From: Bacillota bacterium
GTDB taxonomy: Bacteria; Bacillota; Dethiobacteria; DTU022
Assembly: GCA_033549065.1 (NCBI GenBank)
Contig: JAWSUE010000010.1
Coordinates: forward strand, 1-64,000
Reading direction: 5' to 3'
Length of the DNA stretch: 64,000 nt
The translations under genes were made by a program, and so were the position numbers. Positions within the stretch are counted from its first letter, which is position 1; every line of letters begins with the position of its first letter. This document shows, piece by piece, positions 9,169 to 18,025 of the stretch. Below the pieces are notes generated by a model that worked only from the letters and a program-made list of their open reading frames with translations, had not been told where the DNA came from and ran no database searches.

Positions 9169-10611
9169 ATGCTCAAAAAATGGGAAAAAATTGAGAATAG
9201 CAAGGTAAAGTTGGAAATAGAGGTAGCATCACCTGATGTTGATACCGCTCTGGCCAAAGCATACCGCAAAGTGGTAAAAGATATAAATCTGCCTGGTTTT
9301 CGCAAGGGTAAAGTACCGCGCAGGATTTTGGAATCTCGATTCGGACCGGAAATTTTTCATGAAGAAGCGCTGGAAATACTGGTACCTGAGGCTTACGAAG
9401 CAGCAATAGAAGAAACAGGCCTGGATCCGATCAACCATCCCGATTTTGAATTAGTGCAGATTGAAGAGGGAAAAGAACTGCTTTTTAATGCTGTAGTTGA
9501 AATCCTACCGGATGTAGACCTTGGTGAATTCCGTGGCCTTGAGGCCGAGCAGGAAGAAGCTGAAGTCGATGATATACAGATCGATCACCACCTTTACATG
9601 CTGAGGGAGCAAAATGCCCGGCTGGTCCCCCGTGAAGAGGGGCGGACTAAAGAAGGAGATCTGGTTACACTTGATTTCAAGGGCTATATTGAAGGAGAGG
9701 CTTTTGAAGGAGGAGAAGCAGAAAATTATTCACTGGAGCTTGGTTCTAACTCTTTCATCCCCGGATTTGAACAACAGTTGGTAGGGGTGGGTCTTGATGA
9801 GGAAGTTGATGTTAAAGTTAAATTTCCCGAAGACTATAGCCAGGAGCAGTTGGCCGGTAAAGATGCATCATTCAAAGTCAGGGTCAAGCAGATAAAAGAA
9901 AAGCAGCTTCCCGAACTGGATGATGAATTTGTCAAGGAAGTTAGTGAGTTTGAATCACTGGAAGATATGAAAGCGGATCTTAAAGAAAAACTATTGAAAA
10001 ATGCTGAGGAGCAATCTAAATCAAAGCTTGAGGAATCGCTAATTCAAAAAGTTACTGAAGTTTCAACAGTTGAAGTACCGAAAATACTGATCGATCGTCA
10101 GGTGGACCGGATGCTGGGAGACTTGGAGAATTATCTCCGCTACCAGGGAATGAGCCTGGATCAGTTTGTTCAGCTTTCAGGAAAGACTATGGATGATCTG
10201 CGGGCTGATCGGTTAGAGGAAGCAGAGATGCGAGCCAAGGCCAACCTGGTGCTTGATGCAATCGCGAAAAAAGAAGGAATTTCCATAGATGACAGCGAAT
10301 TAGAAGCTAAAATCGTATCAATTGCTGAAAGTTATAATGACGAAGCGGAGCGGATTAAAGAACTTCTTGAAAAGCAGGGCAGATTGCCTGTTATTCGGGA
10401 AGAGCTTCGCGTACGAAAAGTAATAGATTTGCTGGTTGCTGAAGCTAAAATTAAGAAAGTTAAAAAGAAGAAACCATCAAAACCAAAGGCAGCAGGGGCA
10501 AAAAAAGTAACGAAGAAGAAGGCATCAACTCCTGAAAAGACAGCTAAAAAGCCTTCAAAAACACCGGCCAAAAAGAAGAAAGTAGTTGCTGAAGAAAAAA
10601 CTGAAGAGTAA
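9169..10611 (+). CDS. tig: Trigger factor
   Basis: 480 aa. Order: ribosome-binding domain with the signature GFRKGKVPR (about 44-52), an FKBP-type peptidyl-prolyl isomerase domain (about 155-240, GDLVTLDFKGYIEGE), and the alpha-helical chaperone domain to about residue 430. It binds near the ribosomal exit tunnel and receives nascent chains. Odd point: the protein continues for about 50 residues with a Lys/Ala/Pro/Thr-rich, histone-H1-like tail (many KK and KKK) that trigger factors usually lack. Start choice: an ATG at 9148 is in frame, but AAGGAGAGGAAAGG between them points to the ATG at 9169. It is followed by clpP, clpX and lon, the common clustering of tig with Clp protease genes. Confidence 0.94.
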   Translation: MLKKWEKIENSKVKLEIEVASPDVDTALAKAYRKVVKDINLPGFRKGKVPRRILESRFGPEIFHEEALEILVPEAYEAAIEETGLDPINHPDFELVQIEEGKELLFNAVVEILPDVDLGEFRGLEAEQEEAEVDDIQIDHHLYMLREQNARLVPREEGRTKEGDLVTLDFKGYIEGEAFEGGEAENYSLELGSNSFIPGFEQQLVGVGLDEEVDVKVKFPEDYSQEQLAGKDASFKVRVKQIKEKQLPELDDEFVKEVSEFESLEDMKADLKEKLLKNAEEQSKSKLEESLIQKVTEVSTVEVPKILIDRQVDRMLGDLENYLRYQGMSLDQFVQLSGKTMDDLRADRLEEAEMRAKANLVLDAIAKKEGISIDDSELEAKIVSIAESYNDEAERIKELLEKQGRLPVIREELRVRKVIDLLVAEAKIKKVKKKKPSKPKAAGAKKVTKKKASTPEKTAKKPSKTPAKKKKVVAEEKTEE

Positions 10612-10651
10612 TATAGTAATCAAGTCTTAAATATTGCAGGGAGGTTAAACG

Positions 10652-11239
10652 ATGAGTGTTTTAGTTCCGATGGTTGTTGAACAGACTAGCCGTGGTGAAA
10701 GAGCCTATGATATTTACTCACGTTTGCTGAAAGATAGAATTATATTTCTAGGCAGTGTAATTGATGACAATGTAGCAAATTTGGTCGTCGCTCAAATGCT
10801 ATTCCTTGAATCAGAGGATCCGAAGAAGGACATAAACCTATATATAAACTCTCCCGGCGGTTCGGTGCATGCCGGTATGGCCATATATGACACCATGCAT
10901 TATGTTAAACCATCCATATCAACCATTTGTGTAGGATTGGCCGCCAGCTTTGGAGCAGTTTTGCTTGCTGCAGGTGAAAAGGGGAAACGTTTTTCCCTGC
11001 CAAATTCGAGGATTATGCTGCACCAACCGGCTGGAGGAGCCCAGGGGCAGGCAGTCGATATAGAGATACATGCCAGAGAGATCCTGAAGATCAGGGAAAC
11101 CCTGAATCAGATTCTGGCTGACAATACAGGTCAACCTGTGGAAACTATTGCCAGGGATACGGATCGTGACTTCTTCATGTCTGCTGAAGATGCAAAAAAA
11201 TACGGTTTGGTTGACGAGATCTTGGTTAACAGAACTTAG
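10652..11239 (+). CDS. clpP: ATP-dependent Clp protease, ClpP
   Basis: 195 aa, normal length. Catalytic triad S99 (GLAASFGA), H124 (MLHQP) and D173 (DTDRDFF). It forms the tetradecameric serine protease chamber fed by ClpX or ClpC. N-terminal pattern [14 protein letters not shown] is conserved. GGGAGG lies 8 nt before the ATG. It sits 40 bp after tig and 34 bp before clpX, so tig-clpP-clpX probably form one operon. Confidence 0.97.
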   Translation: MSVLVPMVVEQTSRGERAYDIYSRLLKDRIIFLGSVIDDNVANLVVAQMLFLESEDPKKDINLYINSPGGSVHAGMAIYDTMHYVKPSISTICVGLAASFGAVLLAAGEKGKRFSLPNSRIMLHQPAGGAQGQAVDIEIHAREILKIRETLNQILADNTGQPVETIARDTDRDFFMSAEDAKKYGLVDEILVNRT

Positions 11240-11273
11240 GAACTTAGAAGCGGAGACGAGGTGAACTCTCGCG

Positions 11274-12533
11274 ATGTTTAAATTTAACGAAGAAAAAGGG
11301 CAGTTAAAGTGCTCATTTTGCGGAAAAACCCAGGAGCAGGTCCGTAAGCTGGTTGCCGGTCCGGGAGTCTATATTTGCGATGAGTGTATTGAGTTATGCA
11401 ATGAAATTATTGAAGAAGAAATCGGTGAAGAACCGGAATTAGGTTTTGTTGAACTGCCGAAGCCGCAGGATATTAAAGATGTTCTCGATCAGTATGTAAT
11501 CGGCCAGGAAGAGGCAAAGAAGACTCTTTCAGTGGCAGTATATAATCATTACAAGCGGGTTAATGCAGGCCAGAAAATGGATGATGTCGAACTCCAGAAA
11601 AGTAATATAGTTCTGGTTGGCCCTACCGGAGTTGGAAAAACACTGCTGGCACAAACTCTGGCGCGTATCCTGAACGTGCCTTTTGCAATTGCCGATGCTA
11701 CTTCACTGACCGAGGCAGGTTATGTTGGTGAAGATGTAGAGAACATTCTGTTGAAGTTAATCCAAGCGGCCGATTATGATCTGGAAAAAGCGGAAAAAGG
11801 CATTATTTACATTGACGAGATCGACAAAATCGCCCGCAAGACAGATAATCCTTCAATTACCCGCGATGTATCAGGCGAGGGAGTCCAGCAGGCTTTGCTG
11901 AAAATTCTTGAAGGGACAGTAGCCAGCGTTCCACCCCAGGGTGGGCGCAAGCACCCACATCAGGAATTTATGCAGATTGACACAACGGATATTCTGTTTA
12001 TCTGTGGGGGTGCCTTCGATGGTCTGGAAAAAATCATTCAGAACCGGGTCGGGAAAAGAGGGATCGGTTTCGGTGCCGAGGTAGTATCAAGCGATGATAA
12101 AAACCTGGGTGCAATTCTGAAACAGATATTACCTCAGGATCTGTTGAAATATGGCCTGATACCCGAATTTGTCGGCCGGATACCGGTTATTGCAACCCTC
12201 GATCCTCTGGACATGGAAGCATTTGTCAGAATTCTAAAGGAGCCGCGTAATGCGTTAACCAAGCAGTACCAGAAAATTTTTGAACTGGATGGGGTAGCAC
12301 TCGAATTTAAAGATAACTGCCTCCAGGCTATTGCGGAAGAAGCAATGAAGCGTAATACCGGGGCAAGGGGTCTGCGTGCCATACTTGAGGAAGTTTTGCT
12401 TGATGTTATGTTTGATCTTCCTTCCCGTGACGATATTGAGCGGTGTGTAATAACCAGGGATGTGGTACTTAACTGTGAAGCTCCGATCCTGGTAACCCGT
12501 GAAAAACGTAAAAAGAAAGAAGAAACAGCCTGA
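11274..12533 (+). CDS. clpX: Clp protease ATPase subunit ClpX
   Basis: 419 aa. The N-terminal zinc-binding domain has C13, C16, C35 and C38 (C-x2-C-x18-C-x2-C). The AAA+ module has Walker A GPTGVGKT at 116-123, the GYVGEDVEN pore-loop region at 149-157 and Walker B IIYIDEID at about 177-184. It unfolds substrates and threads them into ClpP. GAGGTGA precedes the ATG. An inverted repeat follows the stop (12589-12628) and may terminate this operon. Confidence 0.97.
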   Translation: MFKFNEEKGQLKCSFCGKTQEQVRKLVAGPGVYICDECIELCNEIIEEEIGEEPELGFVELPKPQDIKDVLDQYVIGQEEAKKTLSVAVYNHYKRVNAGQKMDDVELQKSNIVLVGPTGVGKTLLAQTLARILNVPFAIADATSLTEAGYVGEDVENILLKLIQAADYDLEKAEKGIIYIDEIDKIARKTDNPSITRDVSGEGVQQALLKILEGTVASVPPQGGRKHPHQEFMQIDTTDILFICGGAFDGLEKIIQNRVGKRGIGFGAEVVSSDDKNLGAILKQILPQDLLKYGLIPEFVGRIPVIATLDPLDMEAFVRILKEPRNALTKQYQKIFELDGVALEFKDNCLQAIAEEAMKRNTGARGLRAILEEVLLDVMFDLPSRDDIERCVITRDVVLNCEAPILVTREKRKKKEETA

Positions 12534-12581
12534 CGGGAAGCAAACTATTTATACAGTAGTTTATCTGATTGGTTTTTAAGG

Positions 12582-12628
12582 TATAATTAAGCGAGAAGCA
12601 AATACAGAAAAACACGAGCTTCTCGCTT
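12582..12628 (+). promoter_or_regulatory. Inverted repeat and -10 element before lon
   Basis: A consensus TATAAT lies at 12582-12587, with only a weak -35 (TTTATC, 12560-12565). It is directly followed by AAGCGAGAAGC (12589-12599) and, 18 nt later, its exact complement GCTTCTCGCTT (12618-12628), then a T-rich TATATTTTT. The repeat could be the clpX terminator, or an operator or 5' structure controlling lon, since it would start at the transcription start site. It is not a CIRCE or CtsR box. Confidence 0.55.
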
Positions 12629-12659
12629 TATATTTTTAAAGCAAAGGTGGTTAAACTAA

Positions 12660-14984
12660 ATGTCGAAAAAAGAAAAATTACCTGTTCTGCCTTTAAGAGG
12701 CGTCCTGGTATTTCCCAATATGGTACTGCACCTTGATGTAGGCAGGGAAAAATCAATCACAGCGCTAGATCAGGCAATGCTAAAAGATACCCGGATTTTC
12801 CTGGTTGCCCAGAAAGACTCCAAGATGGACGAACCGGCGATTGACGATTTATATCCTATCGGTACTATTGCCCTGGTAAAGCAGATGGTAAAACTACCGG
12901 GTGGAACAATCCGTGTTTTGGTTGAAGGTTTATCAAGAGCCAGTCTCGAGAAACTTGAAGCCGGCAACAAATATATAAAAGCTGAAATCAGAGAGATCAA
13001 CGATGATGACAAGGTGACACCCGAGATAGAAGCCCAGATGCGGACCATGCTAACTCAGTTTGAAAAATATACAAAACTTGGCAGGAAGGTGCCCCCGGAA
13101 ACACTGGCGGCAGTAGCAGATATTAATGACCCGGGGCGTTTTGCGGATATTATTGCATCACACCTGAGCATGAAAATAGAGCAAAAGCAGGATATCCTGG
13201 AAGCTATAGAACCTCTGCAGCGTCTTGAGAAGCTCAATGATATGATCAGCCGGGAAATTGAGATTATTGAAATCGAACGGAGGATCAGTCTCAGGGTACG
13301 CAGACAGATGGAAAAAACACAGAAGGAGTACTACCTTCGGGAACAGATGAGGGCAATTCAGCAGGAATTGGGCGAAAAAGATGAGCGGATGGCCGAGGCA
13401 GATGAATACCGTGAAAAAATTGCTGAAACTGAACTACCGGAAGAAGTTGCCGAAAAAGCGCTAAAAGAAGCTGATCGTTTGGAGAAGATGCCGCCTGCTT
13501 CTGCTGAAGGTGGGGTAATCAGAACCTATCTGGACTGGTTGCTTGAGCTGCCCTGGGTTGAGGCCACTGAAGATCGTCTTGATCTTGATCGGGCGGAAGA
13601 AATACTGGACGAAGACCATTACGGTCTGGAGAAAGTTAAAGAAAGAATCATTGAATACCTGGCAGTCCGCCAGTTAACGGAAAAATTGAAAGGGCCAATT
13701 TTGTGCCTTGTTGGACCTCCCGGTGTAGGGAAAACTTCACTTGCAAAATCAGTGGCACGGGCGCTGGAACGTAAATTTGTCCGTATTTCGCTTGGTGGTG
13801 TAAGGGATGAAGCAGAAATCAGGGGTCATCGTCGCACTTATATCGGGGCTCTTCCTGGTCGGATAATTCAGGGGATGCGTCAGGCCAAGTCGATCAACCC
13901 GGTTTTTCTGATGGATGAAATTGATAAGATGTCAACTGACTTCAGGGGCGATCCATCTTCCGCACTTCTGGAAGTCCTGGATCCGGAACAGAATTCAAAC
14001 TTTAGCGACCATTACATTGAACTGCCTTATGATCTTTCTCATGTAATGTTTATCACAACCGGAAATACAACATACAATATACCCCGTGCCCTTCTCGACA
14101 GGATGGAGTTGATCTATATCCCGGGGTATACTGAGGAAGATAAAGTGCAGATTGCAAAACGACATCTCATACCCAAGCTGCTTGAAGAACATGGTTTAAA
14201 AGTAGAAAACCTGGAACTGTCTGAGGAAGCTGTACGTAAGTTGATCAGGGAATATACCAGGGAGGCCGGAGTGAGAAACCTTGAGAGGAGTATTTCTACG
14301 ATCTGCAGAAAAGTTGCCCGGGAAGTAGCGAAAGATCGAGAGAAGCGAATCAAGCTTACCCGGCAGAATATCCAGAAATATTTAGGTGTTCCCCGTTATC
14401 GGTATGGGTCTGCCGAAAAAGAAGATGAAGTAGGCGTCGCCACAGGTTTGGCCTGGACAGAAACAGGCGGAGATCTTCTGTCAATTGAGATTACCCTGAT
14501 GAAGGGTAAAGGCAATATGATTCTTACCGGGCAGTTGGGGGATGTGATGCAGGAATCAGCGAAAGCCGCTATGAGCTATATTCGAACCCGTTCAAAGGCA
14601 CTGGGACTGGACGAAGACTTTTATGAAAAGAATGATATCCATATCCATGTTCCCGAGGGAGCGATCCCGAAAGATGGTCCGTCGGGAGGAATTGCCATGG
14701 CAACCGCTCTCGCATCTGCTTTGACAAAAATACCTGTACGAAAGGATGTCACCATGACCGGAGAGATAACTCTGCGGGGAAGAGTGCTGCCGATTGGCGG
14801 TATCAAGGAGAAAATGCTGGCCGCGCACAGGGCGGGTATTAAATATATGATCATACCTGAAGAAAATCGCAGAGACCTCAGTGATATACCGCAAAATGTA
14901 CGGCGAAAAGTTGAAGTTAGAATGGTTGAACATATGGATCAGGTTCTGGAAATTGCTTTGGCCAAACCGGTTGAAGAAGGGTAG
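12660..14984 (+). CDS. lon: ATP-dependent protease Lon
   Basis: 774 aa. LonA type: N-terminal substrate-binding domain (about 7-200), helical region, AAA+ domain with Walker [10 protein letters not shown] (about 352-360) and FLMDEIDK Walker B, and a C-terminal protease domain with the Ser-Lys dyad S675 (KDGPSGG) and K718 (GGIKEK). It degrades misfolded and regulatory proteins. AAAGGTGG precedes the ATG. It is separated from clpX by a 126-bp regulatory gap and is followed after 4 nt by engB, so lon and engB should be cotranscribed, as in many Firmicutes. Confidence 0.97.
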   Translation: MSKKEKLPVLPLRGVLVFPNMVLHLDVGREKSITALDQAMLKDTRIFLVAQKDSKMDEPAIDDLYPIGTIALVKQMVKLPGGTIRVLVEGLSRASLEKLEAGNKYIKAEIREINDDDKVTPEIEAQMRTMLTQFEKYTKLGRKVPPETLAAVADINDPGRFADIIASHLSMKIEQKQDILEAIEPLQRLEKLNDMISREIEIIEIERRISLRVRRQMEKTQKEYYLREQMRAIQQELGEKDERMAEADEYREKIAETELPEEVAEKALKEADRLEKMPPASAEGGVIRTYLDWLLELPWVEATEDRLDLDRAEEILDEDHYGLEKVKERIIEYLAVRQLTEKLKGPILCLVGPPGVGKTSLAKSVARALERKFVRISLGGVRDEAEIRGHRRTYIGALPGRIIQGMRQAKSINPVFLMDEIDKMSTDFRGDPSSALLEVLDPEQNSNFSDHYIELPYDLSHVMFITTGNTTYNIPRALLDRMELIYIPGYTEEDKVQIAKRHLIPKLLEEHGLKVENLELSEEAVRKLIREYTREAGVRNLERSISTICRKVAREVAKDREKRIKLTRQNIQKYLGVPRYRYGSAEKEDEVGVATGLAWTETGGDLLSIEITLMKGKGNMILTGQLGDVMQESAKAAMSYIRTRSKALGLDEDFYEKNDIHIHVPEGAIPKDGPSGGIAMATALASALTKIPVRKDVTMTGEITLRGRVLPIGGIKEKMLAAHRAGIKYMIIPEENRRDLSDIPQNVRRKVEVRMVEHMDQVLEIALAKPVEEG

Positions 14985-14988
14985 ATAA

Positions 14989-15576
14989 ATGAGAATCAAC
15001 CAGGTTGAACTTAAATCTTCAGCATACAGCATTAAAGATTTCCCCCAATGGGAACTGCCGGAGTTTTCATTTATCGGCCGTTCCAATGTGGGTAAATCGT
15101 CATTAATCAACAAACTGATCAATAGAAAGAATTTAGCCCGCACCAGTGCGACTCCGGGCAAGACCAGAGGTCTATATTTTTACCTTGTTAATAATAAGTT
15201 CTGTTTCGTTGATCTCCCGGGATATGGCTATGCCAAGGTTTCCAAGCATGAAAGAGAAAGATGGGCTCCAATCATAGAAGAGTATCTTTCCGGCAGGATC
15301 AATCTATACGGCTGCCTGCATCTTATAGACTGCCGTCACGAACCGACAGAGGATGACAGACTGATGTCAGCCTGGCTGCGTGCGCACAGTATAAGGACTA
15401 TTACTGTGGCTACCAAGGCAGACAAGCTATCCCGAAATGCATTGAACAAACAGTTATCCCTGATCAGGAAAAGCCTTGGATTTTTTGAGCAGGAAACACT
15501 GCTGACTTTCTCTGCAAAAACCGGAGACGGGCGTGATCAGCTTTGGAAGTCAATTACCGATCTGCTGCCAAAATGA
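14989..15576 (+). CDS. engB: Ribosome biogenesis GTPase EngB/YsxC
   Basis: 195 aa. Circularly ordinary small GTPase: G1 GRSNVGKSS (about 31-39), G2 region TSATPGKTRG, G3 DLPGYG, G4 TKAD, G5 SAKTGDG. EngB/YsxC is an essential GTPase for assembly of the large ribosomal subunit. It begins 4 nt after the lon stop, with GAAGGG inside the lon terminus as ribosome binding site. Confidence 0.95.
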   Translation: MRINQVELKSSAYSIKDFPQWELPEFSFIGRSNVGKSSLINKLINRKNLARTSATPGKTRGLYFYLVNNKFCFVDLPGYGYAKVSKHERERWAPIIEEYLSGRINLYGCLHLIDCRHEPTEDDRLMSAWLRAHSIRTITVATKADKLSRNALNKQLSLIRKSLGFFEQETLLTFSAKTGDGRDQLWKSITDLLPK

Positions 15577-15629
15577 AATTACTTATAAGTTTACGTATAA
15601 AAGTATTTTCTGACTAGAAGAGGTGGATT

Positions 15630-16406
15630 ATGCCAGTTGCAGGTATTGATATCGGTTCACTATCCGCAGAAGTGGTTATTTTTGAGCAGGGTGAAATAAT
15701 TGATTATATAATCCGCCCTACAGGTTCTAACAGCAAGCTTGCTGCTGAAAAAGCGCTGGAGGAAGTTTTGAACAAGGTAGGTATGAGGAAGGATGCCCTG
15801 GCGTATATTGTTGCAACCGGCTACGGCAGAATAAGTATCGATTATGCTGACAAAAGAATCACTGAAATAACCTGCCATGGACGGGGCGCCCATTATTGGG
15901 ACCCCGATATTCGGACTATAATTGATATCGGAGGACAGGACTCGAAGGTTATCAGGCTTAACGAAGAAGGCAAAGTGATCGATTTTGCCATGAATGATAA
16001 GTGCGCAGCAGGAACCGGAAGATTTCTGGAAGTAATGGCCAATGCCCTGGAAGTGGAACTCGAAGGGCTTGCCGGATTGAGCAGCCGGGCTCAAAATACC
16101 GTTTCAATCAGCAGTATGTGCACGGTTTTTGCTGAATCAGAGGTAGTTTCGCTTATTGCCCAGGGGCTTAACAGGGAAGATATCGCCCGGGGTTTGCACC
16201 AGTCGATAGCCGATCGTACTGCTGGACTTGTCCATCGGGTTGGCCTTATGGAAAGGGTGATGATTACCGGCGGTGTAGCCAAAAACGCAGCTGTGGTGGA
16301 AGCTCTGAATGAAAAACTGAATACAAGTATAATTGTACCACCGGAGCCGCAGATAGCCGGTGCGTTAGGCGCAGCTATCCTGGCCTGGGAAGAGGTCGTT
16401 AATTAA
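15630..16406 (+). CDS. CoA-dehydratase activase, HgdC/BcrA-like
   Basis: 258 aa. ASKHA-fold ATPase of the BadF/BadG/BcrA/BcrD family: phosphate-binding GIDIGS at 5-10, IIDIGGQDSK at 97-106 and ITGGVAKN near 226. Two cysteines, C125 (DKCAAGTG) and C164 (SSMCTVFAES), are spaced as in HgdC, where the homodimer holds one bridging [4Fe-4S] cluster. These proteins use ATP to inject a low-potential electron into 2-hydroxyacyl-CoA dehydratases or benzoyl-CoA reductases. No dehydratase subunits lie nearby, so the partner is unknown. GAGGTGG precedes the ATG; the terminator at 16449-16474 follows. Confidence 0.85.
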   Translation: MPVAGIDIGSLSAEVVIFEQGEIIDYIIRPTGSNSKLAAEKALEEVLNKVGMRKDALAYIVATGYGRISIDYADKRITEITCHGRGAHYWDPDIRTIIDIGGQDSKVIRLNEEGKVIDFAMNDKCAAGTGRFLEVMANALEVELEGLAGLSSRAQNTVSISSMCTVFAESEVVSLIAQGLNREDIARGLHQSIADRTAGLVHRVGLMERVMITGGVAKNAAVVEALNEKLNTSIIVPPEPQIAGALGAAILAWEEVVN

Positions 16407-16426
16407 GTTTATAGTTTAGATATCTA

Positions 16427-16981
16427 TCACTTTTTCAGAATGTGTTCCAGCCTGTTTTGATACAGGCTTTTTTTGATCTGTATGCTTAAAACAGCAGCCA
16501 GAAATGCTTTAAAAAGGTCAAAAGGGATAAAGGGGGCGATACCCAATAGTAAAACCTGTCTAAAGTTGTATCCCATTATTAATCCGAGTTGGATTCCTCC
16601 AACCAGGTAGATGAAAAAGAGAGCCGTAAGCATTGCGGCAGCAGTACGGTATTGGTTTGGTTGTTCTGAACTTTCAATGATTTTTCCGCAAAAATATACT
16701 GCAGGGATAAAACCCCATAAATAGCCGCCGGTTGGACCGGTCAGAATGTAGATTCCACCCCTGGTCAGGGAAAAAACCGGGGCTCCGGCTGCTCCCAGGA
16801 GCAGGTAGGCTGAAATGACCAGCAAACCTGATTTGCTCCCCAGAAGAACTGCGGTCGCCAGCACCCCGATCACCTGACCGGTAAACGGCACCGGGCTGAA
16901 AGGAAGAGGAATGGCGATCTGGGCCAGGATGGCAATTAAAGCAGTAAACATGGCACAGATTATTAATCTTGTTAATGACAT
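16427..16981 (-). CDS. bioY: Biotin transporter substrate-binding BioY
   Basis: 184 aa, six hydrophobic segments, with the BioY patterns PVPFTGQVIGVL near 31-42 and GPTGGYLWGF near 82-91. BioY is the S component of an ECF-type biotin uptake system; no ATPase or T component is next to it, so it would use shared ECF subunits. GACAGGAG lies 8 nt before the ATG. It starts 14 bp after birA on the same strand. The last codons overlap a plus-strand terminator. Confidence 0.9.
   Translation of the reverse strand: MSLTRLIICAMFTALIAILAQIAIPLPFSPVPFTGQVIGVLATAVLLGSKSGLLVISAYLLLGAAGAPVFSLTRGGIYILTGPTGGYLWGFIPAVYFCGKIIESSEQPNQYRTAAAMLTALFFIYLVGGIQLGLIMGYNFRQVLLLGIAPFIPFDLFKAFLAAVLSIQIKKSLYQNRLEHILKK
16449..16474 (+). 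terminator. Terminator embedded in bioY 3' end
   Basis: GCCTGT, 6-nt loop, ACAGGC, then seven T (16468-16474) on the plus strand. It is placed to stop transcription from the activase gene, 43-68 nt past its stop, yet it lies inside the coding end of the convergent bioY gene. Confidence 0.75.
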
Positions 16982-16995
16982 CGCGGTTACTCCTG

Positions 16996-17778
16996 TCAGT
17001 TTTTTATTTCTCCGTAGTTTACGTTGTGGATGAAACCATGTTCATCTTCCACAACAAGCGAACCATTTTCACTAAGATCGATCACTTTGCCGGTTAGTGA
17101 TTTGCCGGACCAGATCAGGGTGATAATTTTTCCGGTAGTTTCATTTAGCTCGAGCCATAAATTGTGAAATGGTGCGAAACCCTGTCGGTAAAAAATTTCA
17201 TAAGCTTTTAACAGTGCTTTTCTGATTGAAATCAGCAGTTCTGTCCTGTCAAATAACCTGCCGGTTTCGATAAAAAGTGAAGTTGCCAGAGGTTTTAACA
17301 GTTCGGGAAAATCAGCAGGTTTTTGATTTACATTTAAGCCAATTCCAGCAACTATGTAGTCAATTTTTGTCTGATACCCTTTCATTTCAGTTAAAATCCC
17401 GCCCAGTTTTTTCCCGTTGAGAATCAGATCATTAGGCCATTTTATGGTTGAAGAGATCTCATATTTTTCATTCAAGTGATTAGCTATTACTGCTCCCGTT
17501 ATTAATGTTATTGCCTGAGCATTTTCCGGTTTTAGCATAGAGGGTTTTAAAAGAATAGAAAACCAGAGGCCGCAGCCAGGAGGTGAGAACCAGTCCCTAC
17601 CGCGCCTGCCTCTTCCTTTATTTTGTTCTTCAGCAACAACAGTATAATAATTTTCACTTAGTGCCGCATTTCTGTGTATAGCAAGGCTTGTTGAGTCGAC
17701 TGTCCTGTAATATAAAATTTTTTCTGCTTCCAGCTTTTTGTCATCAAGTAAGCAATATTTTTTGTCTTGATAATCCAT
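16996..17778 (-). CDS. birA: Biotin-protein ligase without DNA-binding domain
   Basis: 260 aa from the preferred start. Catalytic core: GRGRRGRDW (biotin/AMP loop), KWPNDL and KLGGIL, then a C-terminal SH3-like domain (about 210-260). It attaches biotin to carboxylase carrier domains. There is no N-terminal winged helix, so unlike bifunctional BirA it should not repress transcription itself. Start choice: an in-frame ATG at 17796 lacks a ribosome binding site, while GGTGG precedes the ATG at 17778. It forms an operon with bioY. Confidence 0.9.
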   Translation of the reverse strand: MDYQDKKYCLLDDKKLEAEKILYYRTVDSTSLAIHRNAALSENYYTVVAEEQNKGRGRRGRDWFSPPGCGLWFSILLKPSMLKPENAQAITLITGAVIANHLNEKYEISSTIKWPNDLILNGKKLGGILTEMKGYQTKIDYIVAGIGLNVNQKPADFPELLKPLATSLFIETGRLFDRTELLISIRKALLKAYEIFYRQGFAPFHNLWLELNETTGKIITLIWSGKSLTGKVIDLSENGSLVVEDEHGFIHNVNYGEIKN

Positions 17779-17877
17779 ACTACCACCGGCCATCATATTT
17801 TGATAGAATGATAAGCGAGCAGGATATTATTGTCAACCTGCCCCTTTAGCTTGGCCATAATTAAAATAAAAAGAAGA

Positions 17878-17897
17878 CGCAGTTCATATGAACTGCG
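17878..17897. repeat. Perfect 20-bp palindrome
   Basis: CGCAGTTCATATGAACTGCG is a perfect palindrome in the 247-bp gap between the divergent birA and the sigma-54 activator gene. It could be an operator for birA-bioY (whose BirA lacks a DNA-binding domain), for the activator gene, or a small hairpin. It resembles no biotin-regulator box I know. Confidence 0.5.
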
Positions 17898-18025
17898 CCC
17901 AGTGATATATATAAAAAGAGGGGGTCAACTCACATTCATTATAAAACCTTAACATTACAGGAATATTACAAACAGGTTGTTTTTTTATTACATTACTTTT
18001 GATCTGACTTAAAAAGAGGATATTT

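Noticed and set aside
14592-15161. Minus-strand frame of 189 codons over the end of lon and engB
   Set aside because: Entirely antisense to two clear genes; composition and lack of motifs indicate a shadow.
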